Shown here one piece after another: positions 8,532-17,268 of a DNA stretch of 60,251 bases. Both the position numbers and the translations under genes were made by a program. The notes beneath the pieces were generated by a model that was not told where the DNA came from, did no database searches, and worked only from the letters and a program-made list of their open reading frames with translations. Location: the NCBI GenBank assembly GCA_028289605.1, contig JANQON010000004.1, positions 138,547 to 198,797 of the forward strand, read 5' to 3'. Position 1 is the stretch's first letter; every line of letters begins with the position of its first letter. This stretch comes from Hyphococcus sp. GTDB lineage: Bacteria; Pseudomonadota; Alphaproteobacteria; Caulobacterales; Parvularculaceae.

Positions 8532-8789
8532 CTACGCGAAATCTGCGGCACGAGAATCCGCCGATGGACCGTCCGCCGGCTCCAGCGAGACCGCCACTCG
8601 TTCGCCGTTCAGCACCACCCGGCCGTCCGCAATTTTGCGGCCGTTCGCCAGAATATCGACGGGTTTGCGCTCGTCCCGCCCAAGTGGGATAACGGCGCCG
8701 CGCCCCATTCGTAAGAGGCGTCCCAGAGGCAAGGCAGCCTCGCCAATACGCACCGTGAGTTCAATTTCGACGCTATCGATCGCCGACAT
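8532..8789 (-). CDS. Orphan FliN-like protein (SpoA / FliM-FliN C-terminal domain)
   Basis: An 85-residue protein made almost entirely of the SpoA fold of the flagellar switch and type III secretion ring. ELTVRIGEAALPLGRLLRMG, then GAVIPL, then PVDILANGRKIADGRVVLNG correspond to the core beta strands of FliN. The short C-terminal tail (EPADGPSADSRAADFA) differs from classical FliN. No other flagellar or secretion gene is in the window, so it is either an unlinked FliN or a diverged paralogue. Divergent from lipB across 47 bp; the tRNA-Leu gene lies downstream. Confidence 0.82.
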   Translation of the reverse strand: MSAIDSVEIELTVRIGEAALPLGRLLRMGRGAVIPLGRDERKPVDILANGRKIADGRVVLNGERVAVSLEPADGPSADSRAADFA

Positions 8790-8836
8790 GAAAAACCCCG
8801 CCTTTAGCCAGAAAACGACGTTGAGAGTGCCGATCT

Positions 8837-9553
8837 TTGGTTAGCGGTCCGTTAAGCGACACGCGGCCCAAATCGCGCCTGTGGGCCCCGGATCCGGTGG
8901 AATGGACGGTTTCACCAGGACTGACCGAATACGGCGAAGCGGTCGCTGACATGGAGGCCCGCGCTGCGGCAATCCGGGCTGGCGAGGCCCGCGAACGCAT
9001 TTGGCTGCTGGAGCATCCCCCGCTCTATACGGCCGGAACCAGCGCGAAGGCCGCCGATCTCTTAGATCCCGATCGATTCCCCGTTTTCAGATCAGCGCGC
9101 GGCGGGGAGTATACCTACCACGGGCCCGGGCAGCGGGTCGCTTATATCATGCTCGACCTCGACCGGCGCGGCAGGGACATTCGCGCCTTTGTGCGCGCCT
9201 TGGAAGACTGGATTCTAGAGGCGCTGACCGAATTCTCGGTTCGCGGCGAGCGACGAGAGGGCCGCGTCGGCGTTTGGGTTGATCGGACCGCGCCGGGCGG
9301 GCCCGTCAGGGAGGACAAAATCGCCGCCATCGGCGTCCGCGTCCGGCGTTGGGTGAGTTTTCACGGCATTGCCCTGAATGTTGAGCCCGACCTCTCTCAC
9401 TTCGGCGGAATCACGCCCTGCGGCGTCAGCGATCCTCATCTCGGGGTCACCAGCCTGGTCGATCTTGGGTTGCCGGTCACCATGGATGACGCCGACGCGG
9501 CGTTGCGCGCCTCGTTTCATCGCATTTTCGGCCCAACGCTCGACGCTGCCTGA
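8837..9553 (+). CDS. lipB: Octanoyl-[acyl-carrier-protein] transferase LipB
   Basis: Transfers octanoate from acyl carrier protein to lipoyl domains, the first step of lipoate synthesis. Motifs are [16 protein letters not shown], the conserved [16 protein letters not shown], the catalytic lysine 161 in [20 protein letters not shown], and the catalytic cysteine 195 in TPCGVSD. Numbering is from a TTG at 8837. A GTG at 8897 would remove 20 residues of weak similarity and is an alternative start. Usual length is about 210-240 residues. Confidence 0.95.
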   Translation: MVSGPLSDTRPKSRLWAPDPVEWTVSPGLTEYGEAVADMEARAAAIRAGEARERIWLLEHPPLYTAGTSAKAADLLDPDRFPVFRSARGGEYTYHGPGQRVAYIMLDLDRRGRDIRAFVRALEDWILEALTEFSVRGERREGRVGVWVDRTAPGGPVREDKIAAIGVRVRRWVSFHGIALNVEPDLSHFGGITPCGVSDPHLGVTSLVDLGLPVTMDDADAALRASFHRIFGPTLDAA

Positions 9554-9608
9554 AAGGCGTGGTCAAGTTACCGCACCGCGAATCACCCAGTTTTCGGAAG
9601 GGGCGGTC

Positions 9609-10625
9609 ATGGCGCAACAGGTATTGGTCACCGGAGTCGGCGGATTTATCGCCAATCACCTGACTTTCCAGCTTCTGCAAAAAGGCTACAAAGTGAGGGG
9701 AACCCTCCGCTCCCTGAACAAAGCAGAACTGGTCAAGAAGACCCTGACCGACGCCGGCGCCGATACATCTGAACTCACCTTCGCAGCGGCGGATCTGACG
9801 GACGACAAAGGCTGGGAAAGCGCCGCCCGCGGCTGCGCAGGCGTGTTTCATGTCGCCTCACCGATGCCGTTTGAACAGCCGCACGAGCGTATGGCGTTGG
9901 TCCCGGCGGCGCGCGACGGCGCTATACGAGTCCTGCGCGCATCCGCCAATGCCGAGCGCATCGTAATGACATCGTCGGTTGCCGCCATGATGTATCGTTC
10001 CGGTCGCCCCGATGTCATGCCAGTCAACGAAGAAGACTGGACCGATCCGGAGTGGCGACGGATATCGCCCTATGTCGTATCCAAGACCCTTGCTGAAAAA
10101 AGCGCCTGGAACGAGGCCACTGCCGGCGGTTTCAAGCATCGCTTGACGACAGTGAATCCCGGCTTGGTCATGGGCCCCGCGCTTGACGACGACCTGGGCG
10201 CTTCGATTGAGCTTATCCGGCAAATGGTCAAAGGCGCCTTTCCCGCGGCGCCGCCGGTGAGCTATCCGGTCGTGGATGTACGAGACGTGGCGGCGCTTCA
10301 CATAAAGGCGTTTGAAACGCCGGCGGCCGGCGGCCGACGACTGATAGCGGCCGCGGATACGATGTCGATCCTGGACATAGCCAATGTTATGCGCGAGGCC
10401 GCGCCGGAACTGTCAAAAAAAACGCCGACACGCGAGCTGCCGGCGTTCATGGTGCGACTGCTATCCGTTCTGGACCGTCGAATAGCAGCGGTTTCAGCTG
10501 ATCTCGGCGCCATCCCGCAGGCTGACACGGCCTATGTGCGGGCGCTTGTCGGTATTGAGTTTCGCACCGGGCGGGAAGCCGTCGCCGCCGCCATCCGCTC
10601 GCTGGACAAGATTAAAGCGCTGTAA
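9609..10625 (+). CDS. NAD(P)-dependent epimerase / dihydroflavonol-reductase-like extended SDR
   Basis: Extended short-chain dehydrogenase with an N-terminal Rossmann fold. The glycine motif GVGGFIA is at 9-15 and the active-site Y155/K159 pair is in YVVSK, preceded by the conserved serine region VMTSSVAAMM. The overall pattern (VFHVASP, VNPGLVMGP, YPVVDVRDVAALH) matches dihydroflavonol-4-reductase/ketone-reductase relatives rather than sugar-nucleotide epimerases. The substrate cannot be told. ATG at 9609 is preceded by GGAAGGGG; a longer open frame upstream overlaps lipB and is not used. The product has 338 residues. It lies 55 bp after lipB on the same strand. Confidence 0.88.
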   Translation: MAQQVLVTGVGGFIANHLTFQLLQKGYKVRGTLRSLNKAELVKKTLTDAGADTSELTFAAADLTDDKGWESAARGCAGVFHVASPMPFEQPHERMALVPAARDGAIRVLRASANAERIVMTSSVAAMMYRSGRPDVMPVNEEDWTDPEWRRISPYVVSKTLAEKSAWNEATAGGFKHRLTTVNPGLVMGPALDDDLGASIELIRQMVKGAFPAAPPVSYPVVDVRDVAALHIKAFETPAAGGRRLIAAADTMSILDIANVMREAAPELSKKTPTRELPAFMVRLLSVLDRRIAAVSADLGAIPQADTAYVRALVGIEFRTGREAVAAAIRSLDKIKAL

Positions 10626-10718
10626 TGATTCAATAATCAACCGCAGGCGGAAGAAACCGGCAATCTTTTGACGCAATTCTGTGCTATTCGAGACCGGACG
10701 AATACGGAGAAAATTCCC

Positions 10719-11468
10719 ATGAAGCGTGCTGTCACCTTGCTCCTTTCGAGCGCCAGCCTGATGTTTGCGGCGCCGTCCCTGGCGCAGGAGCTGGAGGACG
10801 CAGGAGAAGACGAAGCAGCGATCGCAGAGGTCGATGCTGCAGAAGAAGACGAAAACGTTGAAGAAACAAATCCCGACGAAAGCGCAGACGCCTTGAACTC
10901 ACTCCAGCAGTTGGAGCAGACGTTTACGCTGCGGCGAACCATCAACGGAGAAGTCGTCGAGACTACCAAGAAAACGATAACGCTTTCACCGGGTGTTCCC
11001 TACCGCGCCACGGAGGCAAGCGAGACAGCGCTAGAGCAGGTGCGCGCTGAGTTCGACAGCGAGGTCTTGACGCGGGTTGAGGCATTTGAGGAAGCAAAAC
11101 TCGACTTCACCATTGCCGATTTGGACCGCGATGGCCGAATGACGGAAACTGAATTCGTAAATCTCGTTGACACTTGGCGCAGTGACGACGCCGATGAGCA
11201 GCTTGCGCCGGCAGCTGAGGATGATCGGCGCCGGCAGTATGACGCCATGCTCGATCCCGGCGGCGCGACCGAAGACCAATACGTTTCCTACGCCAAGGCG
11301 AAATTCTCGTTCATCAGCGGAGCTTCTGAGACGATTTCACGCGAAGACTTTATTCGCGAGTATCTCCTTGATTTCGACACGATGGACATCAATGACGATA
11401 CGCTGCTGAGGGGCGATGAATTGTTGCAGTTCCGCGCCGCCAATAGAGGCGAAACCATGAAAATGTAG
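10719..11468 (+). CDS. Secreted acidic EF-hand protein
   Basis: A signal peptide (MKRAVTLLLSSASLMFAAPS, then LAQE) leads into a glutamate/aspartate-rich segment (about 24-60). The C-terminal half holds two calcium-binding-like loops, DLDRDGRMTETEF and DTMDINDDTLLRGDEL, which resemble the EF-hand DxDxDG pattern; the second lacks some canonical positions. Probably a periplasmic or exported calcium-binding protein of unknown role. ATG at 10719 has GGAGA eight bases upstream. The gene stops 5 bp from the convergent ATP12 gene. Length 249 residues. Confidence 0.82.
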   Translation: MKRAVTLLLSSASLMFAAPSLAQELEDAGEDEAAIAEVDAAEEDENVEETNPDESADALNSLQQLEQTFTLRRTINGEVVETTKKTITLSPGVPYRATEASETALEQVRAEFDSEVLTRVEAFEEAKLDFTIADLDRDGRMTETEFVNLVDTWRSDDADEQLAPAAEDDRRRQYDAMLDPGGATEDQYVSYAKAKFSFISGASETISREDFIREYLLDFDTMDINDDTLLRGDELLQFRAANRGETMKM

Positions 11469-11473
11469 CGATT

Positions 11474-12193
11474 TCAGGGTTGTTCGCGAGCCCAGGAAAG
11501 CAGGTCGGCGACAACCATGAACTCGGCGCGCATTTGCTGTCTGCGCATTGACGCTTCTGCGTCCTCCCCCCATTTTTCCGCCTGGAATGTTTCGTCGACG
11601 AGGGACGCGTCAAACAGAGCGGCAGCCGTGAATGCGCCGCGCCAAAGCGCAAGCGCAATCGCGCCGGATCCTGTCAGTGTTGTCGCTTGACGTATAGCCA
11701 GCAATTCAAGCGGCGTTGTTTTTTCCAGAACAGCTCGGATGGCTTGTATCGCAGCGTCGGGTTGGACGATCTTGATCACCCCGCTCGTCACGACAAGACT
11801 GGCGCCGAGCTCCGATCGCATCCACTCGAGTATCGGACTCCAGATTTGTTCCTGACGCGCCGCAAGCGCTTCGGGCCGGTCGGCGCGATAACACAAAAGA
11901 TCTGCGCCCAGATACGACAAAACGTCGTTGCGCCAATCCGCTAAACCTTGGTCGTCAGCGTCGATGGCGGCGGAAACAAGCGACGTCAGCGGCGTGGCGC
12001 TTGGATCAATCCTGTCTCCTTGCCTGACCCATTCGGTGCGAATGGCCTCTGCAAGCGCAGACGACGGCACACGCAGGACGTTGCGCCCCCGGGTGCGAAG
12101 CGATCGATCATCCAGACGCAGTTCAAAACGTCCCTCACGCTCAATAACAAGCACTTCTTTGAAGAACCTGTTTGCGCCGGCGTCGCTGGACAT
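11474..12193 (-). CDS. ATP12 family F1-ATPase assembly chaperone
   Basis: Homologue of mitochondrial Atp12, which binds the alpha subunit of F1 and prevents its aggregation during ATP synthase assembly; the family is characteristic of alphaproteobacteria and mitochondria. RFFKEVLVIEREGRFELRLD is the N-terminal hallmark. PLTSLVSAAID and DLLCYRADRPEALAARQEQI form the conserved centre, and the C-terminus runs through SGAIALALWRGAFTAAALFD. The ATG at 12193 overlaps the TAA of rluC as TAATG and gives 239 residues; an upstream in-frame start at 12211 is possible. Last gene of the rarA-to-ATP12 operon. Confidence 0.94.
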   Translation of the reverse strand: MSSDAGANRFFKEVLVIEREGRFELRLDDRSLRTRGRNVLRVPSSALAEAIRTEWVRQGDRIDPSATPLTSLVSAAIDADDQGLADWRNDVLSYLGADLLCYRADRPEALAARQEQIWSPILEWMRSELGASLVVTSGVIKIVQPDAAIQAIRAVLEKTTPLELLAIRQATTLTGSGAIALALWRGAFTAAALFDASLVDETFQAEKWGEDAEASMRRQQMRAEFMVVADLLSWAREQP

Positions 12194-13158
12194 TAGAGGT
12201 TCTCCGGCCACTCGACAGCGGCGTCAGCATCAAAACCAAAAAAATTCCACGTCTTCGCCATATGACCGGACAAATCGGCGGACAACGAGATTACTGCGCC
12301 GGAATGCGGGTGCCGGAACGTCATCGTCCGACAAAATAAATGCAGCTTCTGCGAAATCCCGTCAATCATCGCCTCGTCGCCGCCGTATTTCCTGTCTCCG
12401 GCAATTGGCCGTCCAATTGCGGCGGTGTGAACGCGCAGCTGATGGGTGCGTCCCGTCAGGGGCCTCATCGCCACGAACGAAACAGGACCAGCCATATCCA
12501 CTGTCTGAAACAGGGTAACGGCGCGCTTACCGTCTTTCCCGTCTGTCGGCTGCACGCGTTCGCCGCGACCTGTCATCTGTTTTGCAATCGGCAAATCAAT
12601 TGTTCCTTCTTTCGGGCGCGGCGTTCCGACGAGCAACGCCCAGTAGGTTTTTTCAATCTCCTGGCGTTTAAACGCATCAGTCAGTCTTTGCGCCGCTATG
12701 CGCGTTTTGGCCACAAGCAAGAGACCGCCCGTGTCTTTGTCGAGACGATGCACGAGCCTCGGCCGAACCGTCCCATTGGCGGTCGCCTGCAGCAAACCAT
12801 CTACATGGCGGTTAGTCTTGGCGCCGCCCTGCACCGCCAGGCCGAAAGGTTTGTTGATGGCCAGTAAATGGTCATCTTCGTAGACTGTCATTTCCGCCAG
12901 CGCGCGACGGTCGCTCTCGGACGACGACGAGCCGGAAGCTGTCGGCGGCGGCGGCGCGATCGGCGGTATGCGAATGCTGTCTCCGGGCATTAGTCGCCGG
13001 TTCGATTTCGAACGGCCGCCGCCGACCCTTACCTCGCCCTTTCGCAGAAGTTTCTCCAGCTGACCGTGGGAAATCCCTGGAAAGTGAACCTTAAACCAGC
13101 GGTCGAGACGCATTCCGTCCTCGTCATCGGTCACTGAAATATGCTGTACACGGCTCAT
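12193..13158 (-). CDS. rluC: RluA-family 23S rRNA pseudouridine synthase (RluC/RluD-like)
   Basis: Isomerises uridines in 23S rRNA to pseudouridine. An S4 RNA-binding domain lies at the N-terminus (MRLDRWFKVHFPGISHGQLE, residues 16-35). A serine-rich linker is followed by the catalytic domain with RLVHRLDKDTGGLLLVAKT, whose aspartate after HRL is the nucleophile. RPLTGRTHQLRVHTAAIGRP is the conserved uridine-pocket segment. It has 321 residues, close to RluC and RluD; the exact target uridines cannot be decided. The ATG overlaps the TGA of crcB by four bases and the TAA overlaps the ATP12 start by one. Confidence 0.93.
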   Translation of the reverse strand: MSRVQHISVTDDEDGMRLDRWFKVHFPGISHGQLEKLLRKGEVRVGGGRSKSNRRLMPGDSIRIPPIAPPPPTASGSSSSESDRRALAEMTVYEDDHLLAINKPFGLAVQGGAKTNRHVDGLLQATANGTVRPRLVHRLDKDTGGLLLVAKTRIAAQRLTDAFKRQEIEKTYWALLVGTPRPKEGTIDLPIAKQMTGRGERVQPTDGKDGKRAVTLFQTVDMAGPVSFVAMRPLTGRTHQLRVHTAAIGRPIAGDRKYGGDEAMIDGISQKLHLFCRTMTFRHPHSGAVISLSADLSGHMAKTWNFFGFDADAAVEWPENL

Positions 13159-13538
13159 AATGCAGCTCGGAAAGCAGCCATTCCCGCAGCCAGGCCAGCG
13201 ATGGAAAGCGAAACGGAAGCGGCGACATAGAGCACGGCGATGGTCAAGCTACGATCCCTGTAAAGAACCATCGCGTCCAATGAGAATGTTGAAAAGGTGG
13301 TGAACGCTCCGAGAACGCCAACCGTCAGGAATGCGCGAAGCGCCGGCGCAGCGGGCTCGTGACGGGAAAGCCAAACAATCAGGGCGCCCATAAAAAAAGA
13401 GCCGGAGACATTGGCGATTAATGTGCCCCAGGGAAAATTCGGACCGAACAAGTGGAGCGCCGCCCGCGACACGCCGTAACGAGCTGTGGCGCCGATTGCG
13501 CCGCCCGCGCCAACAGCCAACCAGACCGGAAAGTTCAC
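13155..13538 (-). CDS. crcB: Fluoride channel CrcB/Fluc
   Basis: Small four-helix membrane protein that forms dual-topology dimers and lets fluoride leave the cell. The 127 residues contain all family signatures: GAGGAIGATARYGVS at the N-terminus, GTLIANVSGSFFMGAL with the conserved asparagine, and VGVLGAFTTFSTFSLDA with the phenylalanine box. Its start overlaps the sterol-desaturase stop (ATGA) and its stop overlaps the rluC start (ATGA). No fluoride riboswitch was recognised nearby. Confidence 0.95.
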   Translation of the reverse strand: MNFPVWLAVGAGGAIGATARYGVSRAALHLFGPNFPWGTLIANVSGSFFMGALIVWLSRHEPAAPALRAFLTVGVLGAFTTFSTFSLDAMVLYRDRSLTIAVLYVAASVSLSIAGLAAGMAAFRAAL

Positions 13539-14308
13539 CGCCGCCTCCTCATGAATGGTGACAGCATTAGGCCCAAAAAAGACAATTCTTCAACGCCTTC
13601 GGCGCCGATTTTCATATTTTCAGTCCGCTTTGTCCGGCTGCGCGAGGAAAAGACGCGATCCCAGACGCTGAGAATGGACGCATAGTTTGAATCCGTATCG
13701 CTGCGGCGCGCATGATGATGCACCCAGTGTATGGACGGCGTTACAATGACCCATGACAGCGCCCGTTCCAGCGGGGCCGGCATTTTGATGTTCGAATGAT
13801 GGAAGAACGCCGCGCTTAACAAAAGCGCCTCAAAAATAATGACCGTTGTGAGGGGCGTCGCCAGCAACGCGATCGGAATAAGCCGCAAAGACGCCGACAG
13901 AATAATTTCCAGAATATGAAATCGAACCGCGCTCGTTGTGTCGAGGAATTCGTCCCTGTGATGCACTTCATGAAGGCGCCACATCACTGGAACGCGGTGA
14001 TAGGCGCGATGAAGCCAATACGTCCAAAGGTCAAGGATAATAAGATCGATAATGAGGACCGCGGTCGCGGTTGCGCCGCTAATCAAAAAAACATCTCGGT
14101 TCCAGATCGCGTTATTCGCGCCAAGCGCGGTGATCGGCGCTACGATCAAGGGCGACGCAATCGCGGCGACCAGCCATAACCCGCCGTTGCGAAAGAGCCG
14201 CTTTGCAGACGGCGCCGCCGGCGCCGCCCTGATAATCCGTTCCGCAACAAAAAGACTCAAGAAAACGCAGCCGACGAAAATCGACTTGGCTAACAGAAGA
14301 TCATTCAC
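13535..14308 (-). CDS. Sterol desaturase / fatty acid hydroxylase family membrane protein
   Basis: Di-iron membrane oxygenase family, 257 residues with several transmembrane helices. The histidine boxes that bind iron are WLHRAYH, HEVHHRDE, FFHHSN and HWVHHHARR. Substrates in the family include sterols, fatty acids, carotenoids and ornithine lipids; the actual substrate is unknown. Starts 6 bp after rarA and overlaps crcB by ATGA, so it is embedded in an otherwise housekeeping operon. Confidence 0.9.
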   Translation of the reverse strand: MNDLLLAKSIFVGCVFLSLFVAERIIRAAPAAPSAKRLFRNGGLWLVAAIASPLIVAPITALGANNAIWNRDVFLISGATATAVLIIDLIILDLWTYWLHRAYHRVPVMWRLHEVHHRDEFLDTTSAVRFHILEIILSASLRLIPIALLATPLTTVIIFEALLLSAAFFHHSNIKMPAPLERALSWVIVTPSIHWVHHHARRSDTDSNYASILSVWDRVFSSRSRTKRTENMKIGAEGVEELSFLGLMLSPFMRRRR

Positions 14309-14314
14309 CGAGCG

Positions 14315-15619
14315 TCATGTCCGCTTGTCTCGCAACCGTCGCCAGTAGTTCAGGCGCTTGGCGATTTCCTTGTCAAATCCGAATTCGGAAGGCTCGTAAT
14401 AGGTCTCGCGATCCATGTCCTCGGGAAAGTAATTTAAACCCGAAAATGAACCTTCGACATCGTGGTCATATTGATAGCCTTCCGAGTAGCCCAGTTGCTT
14501 CATGAGTTCTGTCGGCGCATTGAGCGCATGCGGCGGCGGCGCAAGTGAACCGGTTTCTCTGGCGCTAGCTTTGGCTTTTTTGAAGGCGACGTGGGATCGG
14601 TTCGATTTCGGCGCGGCGCCGAGATAGGCGACAAGTTGTCCGATCGCGATCTCACCTTCCGGCTGGCCCAAAAACTCGTATGCGTCCCGGGCCGCGATGG
14701 CGAGCGGCAGCGCCTGCGGATCGGCGTTTCCAATGTCCTCCGATGCAATCACCACAAGTCTGCGGAGGACAAAACGCGGATCCTCGCCGCCGGCCAGCAT
14801 ACGCGCGGCCCAATATAGCGCCGCATCGACGTCTGACCCTCTGATGGACTTCTGCAATGCGCTCGCCAGATTGTAGTGAGACTCCGCGGACTTGTCGTAA
14901 ATCGGGGCCCTGCGCTGAACAATATCCGCCAGCGCGCCTGCTTCAATAACCTCTCCGGTATCGGATGCGAGTACTTCCTCTGCCATATTGAGGAGCGCTC
15001 GACCGTCACCGTCAGCCATGGCGCGCAACTGTACGCGCGCTTCCTCTGAAAGCGGGAGCTTTTTGCCTTCCGCCGTTTCGGCGCGGGAAAGCAACTGTTC
15101 CAACGCGGCGTCATCCAGACGCTTCAGCACAAGAACCTGCGCGCGTGACAACAGCGCCGCGTTCAACTCAAATGACGGGTTTTCCGTGGTGGCGCCTACA
15201 AGCGTAATCAGGCCTGACTCAACGTGAGGTAAGAAACCGTCTTGTTGCGACTTGTTGAAGCGGTGAATTTCGTCAACGAACAAGAGCGTTCCCTGGCCGA
15301 CGCTGCGACGGGCCTTGGCCCGCTCAAAGACTTTGCGCAAATCCGCAACACCGGAGAAAACAGCGGAGACTTGCTCAAATTCAAGTTTCGTTTTCGCCGC
15401 AATCAAGCGGGCCAATGTTGTCTTGCCGACGCCGGGCGGGCCCCAAAAAACGATCGACGGAAGCCGGCCCGCGTTCAGCATCCTTGAAAGCGGCTTGCCC
15501 TCGCCCAGCAGATGGTCTTGTCCAAACACCTCGTCAAGGGAGGCCGGGCGCAGACGGTCCGCCAGCGGGCGCGGCGCTTCCGCAGCCATTCCTGCAGCGT
15601 CGAAGAGAGTGTCGGTCAC
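14315..15619 (-). CDS. rarA: Replication-associated recombination protein RarA (MgsA, AAA+ ATPase)
   Basis: Clamp-loader-like AAA+ ATPase acting at stalled replication forks. Walker A GPPGVGKTT lies at 60-68 and Walker B LLFVDEIHRFNKSQQD follows; the sensor 1 segment is LVGATTENPSFELNAALLSR. The C-terminal tetramerisation domain contains DPRFVLRRLVVIASEDIGNA and GYQYDHDVEGSFSGLNYFPE. GTG at 15619 (VTDTLFDA) gives 434 residues; a TTG six codons upstream is an alternative. First gene of a five-gene operon with spacing of 6 bp or overlaps downstream. Confidence 0.95.
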   Translation of the reverse strand: MTDTLFDAAGMAAEAPRPLADRLRPASLDEVFGQDHLLGEGKPLSRMLNAGRLPSIVFWGPPGVGKTTLARLIAAKTKLEFEQVSAVFSGVADLRKVFERAKARRSVGQGTLLFVDEIHRFNKSQQDGFLPHVESGLITLVGATTENPSFELNAALLSRAQVLVLKRLDDAALEQLLSRAETAEGKKLPLSEEARVQLRAMADGDGRALLNMAEEVLASDTGEVIEAGALADIVQRRAPIYDKSAESHYNLASALQKSIRGSDVDAALYWAARMLAGGEDPRFVLRRLVVIASEDIGNADPQALPLAIAARDAYEFLGQPEGEIAIGQLVAYLGAAPKSNRSHVAFKKAKASARETGSLAPPPHALNAPTELMKQLGYSEGYQYDHDVEGSFSGLNYFPEDMDRETYYEPSEFGFDKEIAKRLNYWRRLRDKRT

Positions 15620-15717
15620 CCCGCGGATATACCCCAAAATCCGGACGGGGTCAGCATCGTACGATTATGCGCTAAGTTGAAATTTCTTCGCGACCGCCGC
15701 CGCCGCGCATTCAACCG

Positions 15718-17184
15718 CTAGCGGCCGACGCGCCAGGTCGCAACGCGGCCGCCTGTGTCGACCTCGATTTCCCAGCTTGGCGTCGACCGACTGATTTCGC
15801 GGTCCAACTCCCGCACCGTATCAACCGCCCGTCCGTTAACGGATAGAATTTTGTGACCCGGACGCAGGCCGCGCCGCGCCGCAAAGCTGCGCGATCCCAA
15901 TTCTGATACGACGACGCCTTGAGACAACGGGTCGAGGCCTAACTCTTCGCTGTAGCGGGGCGACAGATTGTCGACCGTAACGCCGTTCAGCGGATGGCTC
16001 CCTTCCAACGTTCGCGTGTCGCGCGCCGGCTCGTCCGGCGGCAGCGCAACCAGGATGTCGGCGTTGCGTTCGCGGCCGCCGCGCAGAAACACGACCCGGG
16101 CCGTCTCGGCGTCATTCTTCACGCCAATCCGGTATTGCAGCGTTTGCTGATCAAACACCGGCTGATCATCAACCTCAATAACGACATCGCCCGGCCTCAA
16201 CCCAGCTTCGTCCGCCGGTCCCCCCGGCCATACATCATCGATCAGTGCGCCCGCAGGCCGATCGAGTTCCAGGGCCATTGCAAGGTCTGACGTGACGGTG
16301 CTGGTCGACGCGCCCAGCCAAGGGCGCACGAGAACGCCGCCGTCGATAGCGGTTTTCAACACTTGCTGAACGAGACGCGAGGGGATCGCAAATCCGATGC
16401 CGTTTGACCCGCCGGATCGTGAGTATATCGCCGTATTGACGCCGACCAGCCTGCCTTCGGAATCCACCAGCGCGCCGCCGGAATTGCCGGGATTGATAGC
16501 GGCGTCTGTCTGAATGAAGAACTGGTAGTCCGACACGGAGACGGCGGTCCTCGCCAGCGCCGAGACGATGCCGTTAGTCACAGTTTGCCCGACGCCAAAC
16601 GGGTTGCCGATAGCAAGCACAATGTCGCCGACCTGCAGGGCGTCCGAATTGGCAAAAGAAAGAAATGGCAGCGATTCGCCCGCGTCAATTCGCAGAACCG
16701 CAAGATCCGTTTGCGGATCAGTCAGCACGACTTCAGCGATGAACTCCCGTCGATCGCTCAGAACCACCGTGATCTCCGTCATCCCTTCGATGACGTGGTT
16801 GTTCGTCACGATGACGCCGTCGGGGCTGACAATCACGCCGGATCCAAGCGAGTTTTGGACCCGCTCTCGCGGCATCGATCGGCTGCCGCCGAAAAACCGC
16901 TCAAAGAACGGATCGCCGGCGAATGGGCTGCGCTGTTGCACGACGCGTTTTGTGAAAACATTGACGACGGCCGGCGCGGCGCGCTCCACAACCGGCGCGA
17001 AGGAAAGCTTCACCTCTCCCATTGATTCAGGCACCAGCCGGGGCGCGGCGCTGATGTCGCTCGCTCGCATTTCGTCAACAACGGCCTCATCGCCGGCCGG
17101 CGCATCGTTGGACGCAGTTTGTCCGCATGCGACGCTGACAGAAACAGCAAACACAAGCGGCAACATGAACGTCAAGCGGATCAT
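15718..17184 (-). CDS. HtrA/DegP-family periplasmic serine protease with two PDZ domains
   Basis: Envelope quality-control protease or chaperone. The trypsin-like domain has the catalytic triad H130 (TNNHV), D160 (DPQTDLAVL) and S235 (NPGNSGGAL). PDZ1 lies about 275-370 and PDZ2 about 390-485 (GLRPGHKILSVNGRAVDT). The N-terminus MIRLTFMLPLVFAVSVSVAC is a signal sequence; the cysteine at residue 20 after SVA is a weak lipobox, so the protein may be a lipoprotein. ATG at 17184 is preferred over one two codons upstream. Length 488 residues. DegP, DegQ or MucD orthology is not resolved. Confidence 0.93.
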   Translation of the reverse strand: MIRLTFMLPLVFAVSVSVACGQTASNDAPAGDEAVVDEMRASDISAAPRLVPESMGEVKLSFAPVVERAAPAVVNVFTKRVVQQRSPFAGDPFFERFFGGSRSMPRERVQNSLGSGVIVSPDGVIVTNNHVIEGMTEITVVLSDRREFIAEVVLTDPQTDLAVLRIDAGESLPFLSFANSDALQVGDIVLAIGNPFGVGQTVTNGIVSALARTAVSVSDYQFFIQTDAAINPGNSGGALVDSEGRLVGVNTAIYSRSGGSNGIGFAIPSRLVQQVLKTAIDGGVLVRPWLGASTSTVTSDLAMALELDRPAGALIDDVWPGGPADEAGLRPGDVVIEVDDQPVFDQQTLQYRIGVKNDAETARVVFLRGGRERNADILVALPPDEPARDTRTLEGSHPLNGVTVDNLSPRYSEELGLDPLSQGVVVSELGSRSFAARRGLRPGHKILSVNGRAVDTVRELDREISRSTPSWEIEVDTGGRVATWRVGR

Positions 17185-17268
17185 AAACACTCCCTGAAGT
17201 CGTCTTTCGTCGAGCGCAAAATACGAGCGCCGACAGGTTCAATCAATCAATTATGCGCCTGAATGAGG

